Notes: generated by a model not told the origin, from the letters alone. A stretch of 64,000 nucleotides of DNA from Hymenobacter lucidus (GCF_020447265.1 NZ_JAJADR010000009.1:1-64000); one strand, 5' to 3'; counted from the first letter of the stretch, positions 17,004 through 26,103 are shown. Made by a program: numbers and translations.

Positions 17004-18392
17004 CTATTGGATTACCAGCTTCTGCTGAGCAACACCGTTGTCGGTACGCAGTTCCAGCGTGTACACACCGGCTTTCTCCTTGCTCATATCAACGGTAGCC
17101 GTCTGTGAAGCAATGGTAGTAGCATTCAGCTGCTGGTTCAGTACCTGCCGGCCCAGCGCATCAATTACCCGCACGTTGGTGCCAGCCTTGATGCCCGAGT
17201 TTAGCTTCAGCGAGAACACGCCCGTGGCACTTGGGTTTGGATACACCGACAAAGCCTTCTGTAGTTCGGGGTTGCGGTTGTTCAAGACCAGGATGTTTGG
17301 AGAGGCCTTGTAAACACCACCCGCACCGTCCGCGTCCGTCAACGAACCGGTATAGCCAACCGTGCGGCTTACGAAATCAACAGTAGTGTGATAATTGCCC
17401 CGGTCGATATCGATCCAAGTGGCACCGTTGTCGATGGTGTAGGAAGAGCCGATATCGGCAAAGGAGCTAGCCGTAGGCACCGAGGAACCAACACTCACGA
17501 TGATATTGGTGCCGGGCACGTTGGTCATATCATAGTGGCAGAAGTTACCGGTGTAGGTACGGGTCTGCCAGGTAGCGCCACCGTCGGTGGTAGCAATCAG
17601 ATCGGTACCACGGAAGGCCAGACCGTTGTTGGCATCCGACATAGCCACTTTGCTGATAAAGCCCTGTAGAGGCGTAATTGCCGAAGCCGTCCAGGTCAGG
17701 CCACGGTCCGTGGACTTCAGGATGCGGGCAGGCAGTGGGTTAGAGGCCGAACCACCCAGCAGGTGGGTTGTACCCGCCCAGATAGTATTGCCGATAGCGC
17801 AATAAGATCCTACCAGGCCATATTCGTCAGCATCCAAGGGAGTAGGCAGGTTAGCAGCCGGTACCCGCGTCCAGCTTGTGCCACCATTGCTGGTCGTGTA
17901 AATCTCGAACGAACCATTGCGAGGGTCGCCTAGGCTCACACCGTTGTTGGCATCGAAGAAGTATACCCAGTTGGCAAACCCAACCGGCGCAACGAACTGG
18001 CTGGCAGTGGTCGTTTTGGTCCAAACGTTGCCACCATCAGTTGTTCTGAGAATTTCTCCGCCACCGCTCGTGCCAATACCAAATTGGGCTACGTGGGCGG
18101 TAGTAGCACTCAAAGCATGAATGCCAGCAGCCTGGAAGCCAGGCGTACCATTGACTGAGCCGGCAGTCCAAGTGGCACCACCATCCGCAGTTTTAGAGAA
18201 ATTATTTGTGGTAGCAAGGTTCACATCTTCTTGGTAAAGCTGCCAAGCCACCTGGTCGCTTACTACATGCATCTGGGTGGAGATGTAGTCTGGGGGAGTC
18301 TGTGGGTTAACCGTGTTTTGTAGCACCCATTGTGCCTGCGCCGAAAGGCCCAATCCGCACAAGAAAGTTAGAGTGAGTAAGTTTTTTTTCAT
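17004..18392 (-). CDS. T9SS-secreted beta-propeller-like protein (BNR/Ycf48-type repeats)
   Basis: 462 aa. A signal peptide (MKKNLLTLTFLCGLGLSAQA) is followed by several repeats of the form TDGGATW / TSNGGTSWTRV / STDRGLTWT, the Asp-box pattern of BNR and photosystem-assembly (Ycf48-like) propellers. The C-terminal 80 residues are a type A sorting domain: LSVYPNPSATGVFSLKL, DALGRQVLNQQL and a final AGVYTLELRTDNGVAQQKLV. The sorting domain directs export through the type IX system and usually attachment to A-LPS on the surface. Propellers of this kind often bind glycans or proteins, with no catalytic residues visible here. Monocistronic. Confidence 0.85.
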   Translation of the reverse strand: MKKNLLTLTFLCGLGLSAQAQWVLQNTVNPQTPPDYISTQMHVVSDQVAWQLYQEDVNLATTNNFSKTADGGATWTAGSVNGTPGFQAAGIHALSATTAHVAQFGIGTSGGGEILRTTDGGNVWTKTTTASQFVAPVGFANWVYFFDANNGVSLGDPRNGSFEIYTTSNGGTSWTRVPAANLPTPLDADEYGLVGSYCAIGNTIWAGTTHLLGGSASNPLPARILKSTDRGLTWTASAITPLQGFISKVAMSDANNGLAFRGTDLIATTDGGATWQTRTYTGNFCHYDMTNVPGTNIIVSVGSSVPTASSFADIGSSYTIDNGATWIDIDRGNYHTTVDFVSRTVGYTGSLTDADGAGGVYKASPNILVLNNRNPELQKALSVYPNPSATGVFSLKLNSGIKAGTNVRVIDALGRQVLNQQLNATTIASQTATVDMSKEKAGVYTLELRTDNGVAQQKLVIQ

Positions 18393-18708
18393 TGGAAAGA
18401 AAAGATTTATGGAAAGGAGTGTAACAATCTAGGTAAGCGCCAGCGGCTTACTTCTTACGAAGATCCCAAAGTCTTCGCTGCCCAAGATAGCGGTTTCACG
18501 AAAAAAAGTACAGCCACACGTTTGTTTTGGCAAAAACAGCAGCAAGCTAATCGTTGACAGCAAGGAAATAGTATAACTATTACATGAGATTTGCATAATA
18601 CAAACTATATATAACTATTTAGAAGAAAGCAATTTATCATCGTGGTTCAAAATTGCCTTTACCGCCACTCCTAATCATAAAATAAAAGCACTGCTCAGCT
18701 CCCGTTAC

Positions 18709-18764
18709 CGTTTCTCCAACGCTTAGCCAGCAGGCTGAATCACCGACTAGGCGTTGGAGAATCG
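18709..18764. repeat. inverted repeat in gene-free region
   Basis: Arms TTCTCCAACGC (18712-18722) and GCGTTGGAGAA (18751-18761), extending with one mismatch to 15 bp, separated by 28 nt. No U-run follows, so it is not a plain terminator. Confidence 0.6.
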
Positions 18765-18985
18765 GCATTTATTAGCGCACTTATTATACGGAGCGGCGTT
18801 ACCGTATTTTGCTGCCTGCTCAAGCTTAGCCTTGGTCATGAGAGTCAACCCCCTCTTAAAATGACCAATCATCAACCCCCACCCGGGCAAAGCGTTGGGC
18901 TTAGCAGTAGAACTACCAAGGCCGAAAACTCATGTAGGAGCTCGGGTAATAGATAACCCGGTATAAAAATTGAATAGGCTAAACG

Positions 18986-19025
18986 AAAATGAGCCGTCCA
19001 ACCCTAAGGTTGAGCGGCTCATTTT
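18986..19025 (-). terminator. terminator of the tRNA-Arg gene
   Basis: Arms AAAATGAGCCG and CGGCTCATTTT with an inner CAACC/GGTTG stem; just beyond the 3' end of the tRNA on the minus strand. Confidence 0.8.
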
Positions 19026-19030
19026 TAATG

Positions 19031-19104
19031 TACCCCGTAAGAGATTCGAACTCCTGACCTACTGCTTAGAAGGCAGCCGCTCTATCCAACTGAGCTAACG
19101 AGGC
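19031..19104 (-). tRNA. tRNA-Arg (anticodon TCT)
   Basis: 74 nt. Acceptor GCCTCGT pairs with ACGGGGT (one G-U), D-arm GCTCAGTTGGATAGAGC, anticodon stem-loop CTGCC-TTCTAAG type with anticodon TCT, T-loop GTTCGAATC. The CCA end is not encoded. Confidence 0.93.
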
Positions 19105-19156
19105 AAATAGCGTTAAAAAGTCCAGCGAAGGTACGTGAGAACTTTCTGCTTACAAA

Positions 19157-19190
19157 AAAAGGCCTTCTGAAGTGAATCAGAAGGCCTTTT
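19157..19190. terminator. bidirectional hairpin terminator between tRNA genes
   Basis: Perfect 14-bp arms AAAAGGCCTTCTGA / TCAGAAGGCCTTTT with a 6-nt loop. Confidence 0.85.
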
Positions 19191-19218
19191 GGCACCAGCA
19201 AGCCGGGCTAGAGCAACG

Positions 19219-19292
19219 TCGGGGTGGCAGGATTCGAACCTGCGGCCTCCTGCTCCCAAAGCAGGCGCGATACCGGGCTACGCTACACCCCG
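19219..19292 (-). tRNA. tRNA-Pro (anticodon TGG)
   Basis: 74 nt. Acceptor CGGGGTG pairs with CACCCCG, anticodon arm CCTGC-TTTGGGA-GCAGG with anticodon TGG, T-arm GCAGGTTCGAATCCTGC, discriminator A. The first base C is characteristic of bacterial tRNA-Pro. Confidence 0.95.
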
Positions 19293-19379
19293 AAACATTC
19301 GGAGATGACCTTTACAGGACAACAACCCGATGAAGGGAAACTTCCAGATTCTGGTAAACCAAGGCCTGAAAAACCTGTG

Positions 19380-19467
19380 TGGAGAGAGGGGGATTCGAAC
19401 CCCCGGTAACCTTTAGAGCTACGGCAGTTTAGCAAACTACTGGTTTCAGCCACTCACCCATCTCTCC
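19380..19467 (-). tRNA. tRNA-Ser (anticodon GCT)
   Basis: 88 nt with a long variable arm, as expected for serine. Acceptor GGAGAGA pairs with TCTCTCC, anticodon loop TTGCTAA (anticodon GCT), T-arm GGGGGTTCGAATCCCCC. CCA not encoded. Confidence 0.95.
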
Positions 19468-19584
19468 TAGACGAGTCCCTTTTTGCTGTAAGGGTGTGCA
19501 AATATACGAGGAGAATGCAGAAACAAACCCTCTCGAAAAAAAATATCTTCATTTCAATTAGCTGCCTGGCATGGCCCACAGGCC

Positions 19585-19592
19585 TATCTTTG
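19585..19592 (+). promoter_or_regulatory. Bacteroidota -7 box for the BatB-like gene
   Basis: TATCTTTG, exact TAnnTTTG, about 68 bp before the ATG at 19661. Confidence 0.5.
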
Positions 19593-19660
19593 GAACTCAC
19601 CACGGCGGCAGCCGGCCGTTTCTCCATGAATCCTAACCAGTTGAGTTTCGAACTAACGCT

Positions 19661-20638
19661 ATGAACTGGGCTCATCCTTTTACCTGGGCCGAGCTGTTGG
19701 GGGTCATACTTTTTTTTATTTTGTACGTGGGCTACGTGCTGCGGACCCAACGATTGGCTGCCCCGCTGGCTCAACGGGGCTGGCGCACTGGTTGGAAACT
19801 GGGGCTGCGGCTGCTGTATTTCCCGCTGCTGATAGTAGCGCTGCTGGGCCCGGCCTACGGCGTTACTCAGCAGCCGGTGCGCACCGCTGGTAAGGATGTG
19901 TGGCTGTTGGTCGACCTATCCCGCTCGATGGATGCGCCCGACGTAGCACCTTCGCGGCTGCAAAAGGTAAAGGCCGAGCTCAGCACACTGATCAACCGGT
20001 TTCAGGCTGACCGGCTGGGCCTGATCGTATTTGCGGGCGACGCCTTTGTGCAGTGCCCGTTGACTTATGACCAAAGTGCTCTGCAGCTTTTTCTGAATAC
20101 GCTCCAAACAAACCTGGTACCGGCGGCCGGTACCGATATTACGCCCGCCCTGGAACTGGCCCTGGCCCGCATTGGTGCTACGCCGCAGGCGGCGGGGAGC
20201 CTACCCCGAGTTACGGCCCTGGTGCTGGTCAGCGACGGGGAAGATTTTGGTAATAACTTGGAGCCAACCCTGCGCGTGCTCACTCGAACGGGCGTACGTC
20301 TATTTAGTATGGCAGTAGGAACGGTGGAGGGCGCTCGGCTGCCGCGGGCTACTGGCGGCGGCTACTTGCGTGACGCGCGGGGCCAGGAAGTAGTAAGCCG
20401 GCTGAATCCGGTGAGCCTGCGCCGGCTGGCTGAGCAAACCAATGGACAATACTTTGAGCTAACTGACCGCCGAAACGAGTTTCCGCTACTGGTAAACGCC
20501 CTCAACCGCATGGAGGGCCAGGCTGAACAAGTGCGGACCGTGGCCGTGGCCGACAACCGCTACCGCTACCCGCTGGCCCTGGCCCTGATCCTGCTGGTGC
20601 TCGATATTCTGCTTACTGTAAAAGTCATCCGGCCGTGA
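19661..20638 (+). CDS. BatB-like von Willebrand A domain membrane protein
   Basis: 325 aa. Two N-terminal hydrophobic segments (about residues 12-30 and 50-68) and one near the C-terminus (about 303-322) bracket an exported VWA domain. The metal-ion-dependent adhesion site starts DLSRSMDAPD near residue 84 and continues with the conserved Thr (AAGTDITPAL) and SDGED. This layout is that of BatA/BatB proteins of the aerotolerance operon, thought to act with a MoxR ATPase in envelope protein maturation. No batA, moxR or DUF58 gene is next to it here. The stop overlaps the GTG start of the next gene (GTGA). Confidence 0.8.
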   Translation: MNWAHPFTWAELLGVILFFILYVGYVLRTQRLAAPLAQRGWRTGWKLGLRLLYFPLLIVALLGPAYGVTQQPVRTAGKDVWLLVDLSRSMDAPDVAPSRLQKVKAELSTLINRFQADRLGLIVFAGDAFVQCPLTYDQSALQLFLNTLQTNLVPAAGTDITPALELALARIGATPQAAGSLPRVTALVLVSDGEDFGNNLEPTLRVLTRTGVRLFSMAVGTVEGARLPRATGGGYLRDARGQEVVSRLNPVSLRRLAEQTNGQYFELTDRRNEFPLLVNALNRMEGQAEQVRTVAVADNRYRYPLALALILLVLDILLTVKVIRP

Positions 20639-21612
20639 GAATTCTACTCTTCCTTGCATTGCTGACTTTGCCGGGCCTGAACAGCCTGACCCGTATCCGG
20701 GACCGGAATCAGGCGCTGGAGCAAGCCCAGGCGGCTTATAGCAGCGGAAATTTTGATCAGGCGGCTGAACTGTACCGGCGCGCCGTGGAAAAGCTCGGGG
20801 CAACGGATGAGTCCATCGTGCTCAACCTGGGCCATGCCTACGCCCGAGCCGGACAAGCGGCACAGGCCCGCGTATATTACGGCCGGCTGCTCAGTAGCCG
20901 GCAGCCCGCTATGCGCAGCGTAGCCCGGCAGCAGTTGGCAGTGCTGGCCGCCGGCAAAGGAGAATACGCCCAGGCAGTAGGGCTGCTGCGGCAGGCATTG
21001 CTGGCCAACCCCAGCAATACCGGGGCGCGGTATAACTACGAAGTGCTGCGCGACTACCTGGCCCGCAACCCTAACGAGCCCCGTATTCCGCCGGCTCCCG
21101 AACCGGCCGGCGCCAAAGGCGGCACGACCCAAAGCCCCAGCCGCCGGCCCCAGCCCCGGCCGGGGCAAAACCAGCCGGGCCAGCTCAACGACCCGACCCA
21201 GCCCGACGACCCGAGCAATGCCCCCCAGCAACGCCCCGACCAAACCGGGCAGCGCGACCCAAACCAGCCGGCTCCGGGAGCTGGTCAGCAGCCTGCCGAG
21301 AACTTTCAGCCCGGCACCGGCCCGCAGCAGCGCGTGGCCCAGGGCAGTCAGTCGGGAGATACGCGCGGGCTGGACACGGGCACCGGTGACGCGGAACGCA
21401 ACAGCGCCGCCAGTCGCCGGGCCGGCACCGAGCAGGCTTCGCTGAACGAAACCCAGCTCCAGACTCAGCGGGAGCGGCTGCAGCAGATGAACCTGAGCCC
21501 GGGGCAGGCCCGGCAGCTGCTGGATGCGCTGCGCACGGCCGAGGAGCAGTACCTGCAGCAAATGCCACACCGGGGCGGACAGAAGCCCGATCCGAAAAAG
21601 CCGACCTGGTAG
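20635..21612 (+). CDS. BatC-like tetratricopeptide repeat protein
   Basis: 325 aa starting from GTG at 20635, translationally coupled to the VWA gene by a 4-bp overlap. Signal-like N-terminus MRILLFLALLTLPGLNSL, then TPR motifs at about residues 25-145 (AAYSSGNFDQAAELYRRAVE, LNLGHAYARAGQ). The second half is a low-complexity Pro/Gln/Asn/Gly-rich region of about 110 residues, then a helical segment QRERLQQMNLSPGQARQLLD. Same architecture as BatC in Bacteroidota aerotolerance clusters: a periplasmic TPR scaffold partnering the VWA protein. Role inferred from the pairing. Confidence 0.75.
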   Translation: MRILLFLALLTLPGLNSLTRIRDRNQALEQAQAAYSSGNFDQAAELYRRAVEKLGATDESIVLNLGHAYARAGQAAQARVYYGRLLSSRQPAMRSVARQQLAVLAAGKGEYAQAVGLLRQALLANPSNTGARYNYEVLRDYLARNPNEPRIPPAPEPAGAKGGTTQSPSRRPQPRPGQNQPGQLNDPTQPDDPSNAPQQRPDQTGQRDPNQPAPGAGQQPAENFQPGTGPQQRVAQGSQSGDTRGLDTGTGDAERNSAASRRAGTEQASLNETQLQTQRERLQQMNLSPGQARQLLDALRTAEEQYLQQMPHRGGQKPDPKKPTW

Positions 21613-21809
21613 CGGCCCGAACTGTTTGACAAAGCGTGCGCCGGTTGACCTGGGCGAAGCGCTGCGGTGGTTTTGACTGGCGCAATACGCCAGAAACAAA
21701 AGCTGCTAGTGGAGCTTGTTCTCAACGCCGGCGCCAGCCTACTGGCTGCAAGCAGCGCAATTTGTACTTTTAGCCCGTCATTCACCCCAAACTCCCACCC
21801 TACCCTTTT

Positions 21810-22991
21810 ATGCAAGTCAAAGAAGTTTATATCATTTCGGCCGTGCGTACGCCCATTGGCAGCTTTGGCGGCAGCCTGGCTTCTCTCTCCGCCACCGACC
21901 TGGGCGGTATTGCCCTGAAAGGCGCGCTGGAAAAAGCCGGCGTCGACCCCAAGGAAGTAGAGCAGGTTATCATGGGCAATGTCATTTCGGCCAACCTGGG
22001 CCAGGCGCCCGCCCGGCAGGCGGCCAAGAAGGCCGGCCTGCCCGACACGGTGGAATGCACGACCGTTAATAAAGTGTGTGCTTCGGGCACCAAGGCCATC
22101 ATGTTTGCTTCCCAGGCCATTATGCTGGGCCAGGCCGACGTGATTCTGGCCGGGGGCATGGAAAGCATGTCGAACGTGCCGTACTACCTCGATAAAGCCC
22201 GCTTCGGGGCCAAGTACGGCCACAGCCAGATGATTGACGGCCTGATGAAGGACGGCCTCTGGGACCCGTACAACGACTACGCCATGGGCAATGCAGCCGA
22301 GCACACGGCCAAGGAAATGGGCTTTACCCGCGAGCAGCAGGATGAGTTTGCTATTGAGTCGTACACACGTAGCGCCAAAGCGGCTAAGGAAGGCAAGAAA
22401 AAAGACGAAATCGTGCCCGTGACCATCGAAAGCCGCGGCAAAACCACGGTTATCGAAGACGACGAGGAATACCTGAAAGTTGATTTCACGAAAGTAGCCG
22501 GCCTGCGCCCCGCCTTCACCAAGGATGGCACTGTAACGGCCGCCAATGCCTCGACGCTGAACGACGGCGCGGCCGCTATTCTGCTCATGAGCAAGGAAAA
22601 GGCCGAGGCGCTGGGTTTGAAGCCGATTGGCAAAATCCGGGGCTTCGCCGATGCCGAGCAGGCGCCCGAGTGGTTTACCACCTCCCCTTCCCTGGCCATT
22701 CCCAAGGCGCTGAAGCACGCCGGCGTGGCCGCCAGTGAGGTTGACTTCTACGAAATCAACGAGGCTTTCTCGGTGGTATCGTTGGCCAACAACAAACTGC
22801 TTAACCTCGAAGGCACCAAGGTAAACGTGTACGGCGGGGCCGTGAGCCTGGGCCACCCGCTGGGGGCCTCAGGTGCGCGCATCGTGACGACGCTGCTGAA
22901 CGTGCTCAAGAATGAGGGCGGCAAAATCGGGGTTACCGGTATCTGCAACGGCGGTGGTGGCGCGTCCAGCATCGTGGTGGAGCGGATGTAA
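21810..22991 (+). CDS. thiolase (acetyl-CoA C-acyltransferase)
   Basis: 393 aa. Condenses two acetyl-CoA or cleaves 3-ketoacyl-CoA. Nucleophilic Cys90 in NKVCASGTKA; FYEINEAF, GGAVSLGHPLGASGARI (catalytic His) and GICNGGGGASS (second Cys) are intact. Length is that of the biosynthetic/acetyl-CoA acetyltransferase type, so AtoB/PhaA-like activity is as likely as the beta-oxidation FadA role. No beta-oxidation partner is adjacent. A hairpin terminator follows. Confidence 0.94.
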   Translation: MQVKEVYIISAVRTPIGSFGGSLASLSATDLGGIALKGALEKAGVDPKEVEQVIMGNVISANLGQAPARQAAKKAGLPDTVECTTVNKVCASGTKAIMFASQAIMLGQADVILAGGMESMSNVPYYLDKARFGAKYGHSQMIDGLMKDGLWDPYNDYAMGNAAEHTAKEMGFTREQQDEFAIESYTRSAKAAKEGKKKDEIVPVTIESRGKTTVIEDDEEYLKVDFTKVAGLRPAFTKDGTVTAANASTLNDGAAAILLMSKEKAEALGLKPIGKIRGFADAEQAPEWFTTSPSLAIPKALKHAGVAASEVDFYEINEAFSVVSLANNKLLNLEGTKVNVYGGAVSLGHPLGASGARIVTTLLNVLKNEGGKIGVTGICNGGGGASSIVVERM

Positions 22992-23034
22992 TTCGCCTTA
23001 CGCCGCACGACTAATTTTCCGGTTGTATTTTTGC

Positions 23035-23064
23035 AAAAAGCCGCTCTGTCTGGAGCGGCTTTTT
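23035..23064 (+). terminator. rho-independent terminator of the thiolase gene
   Basis: Arms AAAAAGCCGCTC / GAGCGGCTTTTT, 5-nt loop, T-run. Confidence 0.85.
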
Positions 23065-23165
23065 CTTTGCTTTTTCGGGGAGGCAAACGAAAGCCGGCTG
23101 GCGCAACGTTTGCTGACGCGGGGCGGAATCGACTCACCGGCTCCGCTTTTCTTTTCTCATTGCTG

Positions 23166-24593
23166 ATGACCGTGACTAACTTGTTTTCATTCCGGGGCTG
23201 GCTGCTGGCCGCGTGTGTAGTGTTGAGCGCCGAAGCCGCCCAGGCCCAAAAGCTGCGCCGCCTGGTGTCGTACTACGACTCGACTAACACCCAGAAGCGG
23301 GAAGTATACAGCGCCCTGGTAGCCGCCGATACCTTGCTGGAAGGCCCCTACAAGCGCTTCTACCGCTCGGGCAAGCTCGAAGCCCAGACCCGCTACGCCG
23401 GCGGCAAGCGCGACTCGGCCTACGTCGAGTTTCACCCCAGCGGTAAGCGGCGGCTGGAGGTTACCTACAGCCAAGGCACGCGCCAGGGGCCATTCAAGAC
23501 GTACTATGAGTCGGGCAAGGTGGCTCAGGAAGGCACCTACGACAACGACCAGCCCACCGGCACGCTGCGCTACTACCACCCCAGCGGCGAGGTGAAGCTG
23601 GAAACCACGCTCAACAACGGGCAGCCGGCCGGCGTGGTGCGCGAGCTGTATGCCGATGGCAAGCCCAAGGCCGAAATCAGTTACGAAAACGGGCAGGCCA
23701 ACGGACCGGTGAAAACTTACTACCCCAACGGCCAGCTCCAGAGCGAGGCCACCTTCAGCCGGGGCCTGCTGGCCGGGCCCTATAAAACCTACTACGACAA
23801 CGGGCAGGTAGAAACCGAAGTGCTGGCCGACCGCACCGGCCGGGGCTCCTACCGCAGCTACTACCGCTCGGGCAAGCTCCGCACCGAGGGCACCTACGTG
23901 GCTTCCAATCTTAGCGGCCGGGCCGTGAAAAACCCCTTGGGCGATGACCTTACCAAGCAGGCCCGCCAGATGACCGGCGGCACGGCCAACCTGGAAGGTC
24001 CGGCCAAGGCCTACTACGAAAGCGGTGCCATCAAAAGCCGGATGACCTACCGCAACGGCGTGCTGAACGGGCCGCAGCAGGATTTCTACGAATCGGGCAA
24101 GCCGGAGCAGACCATTGAGTACTCCAACCAAGCCCGGGACCGGAAAATCACGCTCTACTACGAGGACGGCATGGCCAAAGGCGAGCAGCTTTACAGGAAC
24201 GGGCAGCCCAGTGGTACCTGGCGCACGTTTTTCCCCGGCGGCAAGCAGGTCCAGACCCAGGAATCGTATGTGAACGGCAAGCTCGGCGGCGAAAAGCTGA
24301 CGTATTACGACAACGGCGCGGTACAGAGCAAGCTGCTGTATGAAAACGGCCGGCCCACCGGCATCGGGCGGGAATTCTACAGTTCGGGCAAGCCCAAGTC
24401 GGAAACGACGTACGTGAAAGGCATAAAGGCCGGCCCCTACAAGCAACTGCGCGAAGACGGCACCACCGAAATCAGCGGGGCCTTCCGTAACAACCGCGAA
24501 ACCGGCGTCTGGACCTATTTCGGCCCCGATGGCAAGGCCGTGACCAAAAAAGTAACGTTCCGCAACGGGCAGGAGGTGAAAGCCGGCAAATAA
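23166..24593 (+). CDS. secreted MORN-repeat protein (YwqK-type 'antitoxin' family)
   Basis: 475 aa from the ATG at 23166, which gives the signal peptide (MTVTNLFSFRGWLLAACVVL ... AQAQ); an earlier ATG at 23031 overlaps the terminator and is rejected. The body is an array of about 23-residue MORN_2 repeats: YYxSGK / YYxNGQ followed by a variable strand and a GP or G-T turn, around fifteen to eighteen copies. Annotated relatives are called 'toxin-antitoxin system YwqK family antitoxin', a label inherited from Bacillus that says little about function here. Because it is exported and stands alone without a toxin, an envelope scaffold role is more plausible. A long-stem terminator follows. Confidence 0.8.
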   Translation: MTVTNLFSFRGWLLAACVVLSAEAAQAQKLRRLVSYYDSTNTQKREVYSALVAADTLLEGPYKRFYRSGKLEAQTRYAGGKRDSAYVEFHPSGKRRLEVTYSQGTRQGPFKTYYESGKVAQEGTYDNDQPTGTLRYYHPSGEVKLETTLNNGQPAGVVRELYADGKPKAEISYENGQANGPVKTYYPNGQLQSEATFSRGLLAGPYKTYYDNGQVETEVLADRTGRGSYRSYYRSGKLRTEGTYVASNLSGRAVKNPLGDDLTKQARQMTGGTANLEGPAKAYYESGAIKSRMTYRNGVLNGPQQDFYESGKPEQTIEYSNQARDRKITLYYEDGMAKGEQLYRNGQPSGTWRTFFPGGKQVQTQESYVNGKLGGEKLTYYDNGAVQSKLLYENGRPTGIGREFYSSGKPKSETTYVKGIKAGPYKQLREDGTTEISGAFRNNRETGVWTYFGPDGKAVTKKVTFRNGQEVKAGK

Positions 24594-24636
24594 GCCCCGC
24601 TCCTGCCCGGTTTTATTCTTATTTGACCTTTCCCAT

Positions 24637-24681
24637 CCCTGCTGCTTCGTACGTTACGAAGTAGCAGGGTTTCTTTTTTTA
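24637..24681 (+). terminator. rho-independent terminator
   Basis: Arms CCCTGCTGCTTCGTA / TACGAAGTAGCAGGG with few mismatches, then TTTCTTTTTTT. Confidence 0.85.
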
Positions 24682-25171
24682 GGCATAATATTCTATAAAT
24701 CAAATACTTATTTCTACACCGCGAATGTACCTGCAAAAATAATCCGGGCCTTAGGCAGCCCTTTGCCAGGAGCGCACATCTTATGGATGTGATGCAGGTA
24801 ATAGTACCGCAGGGTTGCCACAAACTCCTATTTACCCTCCTGTTTCCCCTCTAAATGCAAGGTTTTTCACGCAGATGAAAATAAATTTAAAAACTACCTT
24901 GCATCACATAGTACCTTCAATTATCTTTGTCATGTTCTTCCACTCTGCCTAGCGGCGTCGCAGCTGAAAAGCTGGTTACCGGCCACCTGCCAACCGGAGT
25001 TGCCCCGCCCTACCGGGGCCCTGACCCACAGCACGTTGCATAGGCAACGACCTGCTGGGCTTGCACCTTCCTTCTCATTGTGTTAGCCGGCTTAATCCTC
25101 CGGAACAGAACCGCGGCTGTTTGGACGCGCATTGGCTGGCCTTTGTCCTCATTTTCCTTCTTTCTGCTGTC
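24682..25171. other. intergenic region with operator/promoter unit and long leader
   Basis: About 490 bp. The left half is AT-rich; the operator and -7 box are at 24895-24929, followed by a leader of roughly 240 nt to the next ATG. In that leader I see GC-rich stretches (CCCGCCCTACCGGGGC) but no riboswitch I recognise. Confidence 0.5.
24895..24929 (+). promoter_or_regulatory. operator dyad plus -7 box, copy 1
   Basis: TACCTTGCATCACATAGTA is an imperfect dyad (TACnnTGnnnnCnCAnnGTA-like), followed after 8 bp by TATCTTTG, an exact TAnnTTTG box at 24922-24929. The same unit with the same 8-bp gap occurs at 26282-26316. A repressor of PadR or YtrA-GntR type binding over the -33 region is inferred; none is encoded in this window. 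Confidence 0.65.
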
Positions 25172-25567
25172 ATGAAAACCTCCATCTTCTTCCGTGCTTT
25201 CGCCGCTTTTTTGTTCGTTGCCCTGCTGGTTTCCGGCACCAAAGGCTCTTCTAGCCCCGCTATCCAGTATGGTACCCTAACCGGCATTTTGCGGGATGCC
25301 GACACCCACGAGCCCATTCCCGGTACCAACGTAGTGTTACTCAACAGCCGGGGCGCGGCCTTACCCTGCACCGCCAAAACCCGCGCCGACGGCACTTTCC
25401 GCCTAGAAAAGGTACCCTTCGGGCAATATACCTTCCACGCCACGGTGCTCGGGTACCAGCCGGCCCAGCCCAAACTGGTTTTCAGCGCCAAACAGGCACA
25501 CGTAGCTATGGGCACCCTGAGCCTGCAGCCCCTGAACACCCAACTGCTGGCCTTGGCTGCCGAGTAG
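25172..25567 (+). CDS. small exported CarboxypepD_reg-like domain protein
   Basis: 131 aa from the ATG at 25172 (MKTSIFFRAFAAFLFVALLV signal peptide); an upstream in-frame ATG at 25061 adds a non-signal extension. The mature part is one carboxypeptidase-regulatory-like fold: GTLTGILRDADTHEPIPGTN, TRADGTFRLEKVPFGQYTFH, then VLGYQP. It closely resembles the N-terminal domain of the receptor at 26578 (GTLLDKTTGQPLPFANVV ... VALGNYLLRATVLGYKP) but stops just where the receptor's plug would begin. A detached or degenerate receptor N-domain is likely. Shares its operator/promoter type with that receptor gene. Confidence 0.75.
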   Translation: MKTSIFFRAFAAFLFVALLVSGTKGSSSPAIQYGTLTGILRDADTHEPIPGTNVVLLNSRGAALPCTAKTRADGTFRLEKVPFGQYTFHATVLGYQPAQPKLVFSAKQAHVAMGTLSLQPLNTQLLALAAE

Positions 25568-25688
25568 TATCCGGCCTCCCTTTCTGGTTATTCCTTCGGC
25601 TTCTTCCCCCCTGATTTCCCTGTTTTCTTACCCGTGGCGCGTGCCGCGGCTTGCTTCTCTCGTTTTTCCACTCTTGCTTTTCTGAACT

Positions 25689-26066
25689 ATGAAAACTTCC
25701 CTGATTTCCCGTCTGAGCCTGTTGGTTGCTGCTTTTGGTTTGTCTATCACTATGGCTAATGCCCAGGTATCGGTGTACACTGAAGATGCGAAGCAGCCCG
25801 GTGCCGGCTACTGGAGCATTGAAACCGACGCGGCCCACCGCAACTACAGCATTGTGCGCTTTTACTCGGCCAACCACGAGAAAATCTATGAGGAGCGCAT
25901 CAATGAGCTGTGCCTGGACCCCAGCCGCGGCACGGCAGCCTGCCGCCGCACGGCCCGCATGCTCAGCAACGCCGTGGTGCAGATGCAGCGCGCCCGGACC
26001 AATTCGATTGTGACCAACGGACTAAGCCTGAACTACCGGGCTCAGCGCATCTACGCCTCCCGTTAA
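25689..26066 (+). CDS. small secreted protein of unknown function
   Basis: 125 aa. Signal peptide MKTSLISRLSLLVAAFGLSI with cleavage near ANA-Q, mature part of about 100 residues containing WSIETDAAHRNYSIVRFYS and two Cys (LCLDPSRGTAACRRTAR). I do not recognise a family. It lies 121 bp after the CarboxypepD_reg protein on the same strand and may be in its transcript. Codon use matches the neighbours. Confidence 0.65.
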   Translation: MKTSLISRLSLLVAAFGLSITMANAQVSVYTEDAKQPGAGYWSIETDAAHRNYSIVRFYSANHEKIYEERINELCLDPSRGTAACRRTARMLSNAVVQMQRARTNSIVTNGLSLNYRAQRIYASR

Positions 26067-26103
26067 GCGGCTTGTTGCTGGCTGCTTCCTTGCCCCTCGC
26101 CAA

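Larger units (their letters stand above)
18393..19030. other. AT-rich gene-free region next to the tRNA cluster
   Basis: About 640 bp with no credible coding sequence and clearly lower GC than the rest of the window. It holds a 15-bp-arm inverted repeat (18709-18764), a terminator-like hairpin at the right end, and otherwise nothing I can assign. The composition and position beside tRNA genes would suit a relic of an integrated element, but no integrase or att duplication is visible. Confidence 0.5.

Noticed and set aside
18709..18764. Integron attC-like site
   Set aside because: The inverted arms contain CCAAC/GTTGG, but the GTTRRRY and RYYYAAC core spacing is not met and there is no cassette array or integrase.
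23166..24593. Toxin-antitoxin module
   Set aside because: The YwqK antitoxin label fits the repeats only; the protein is exported and no toxin gene is adjacent.
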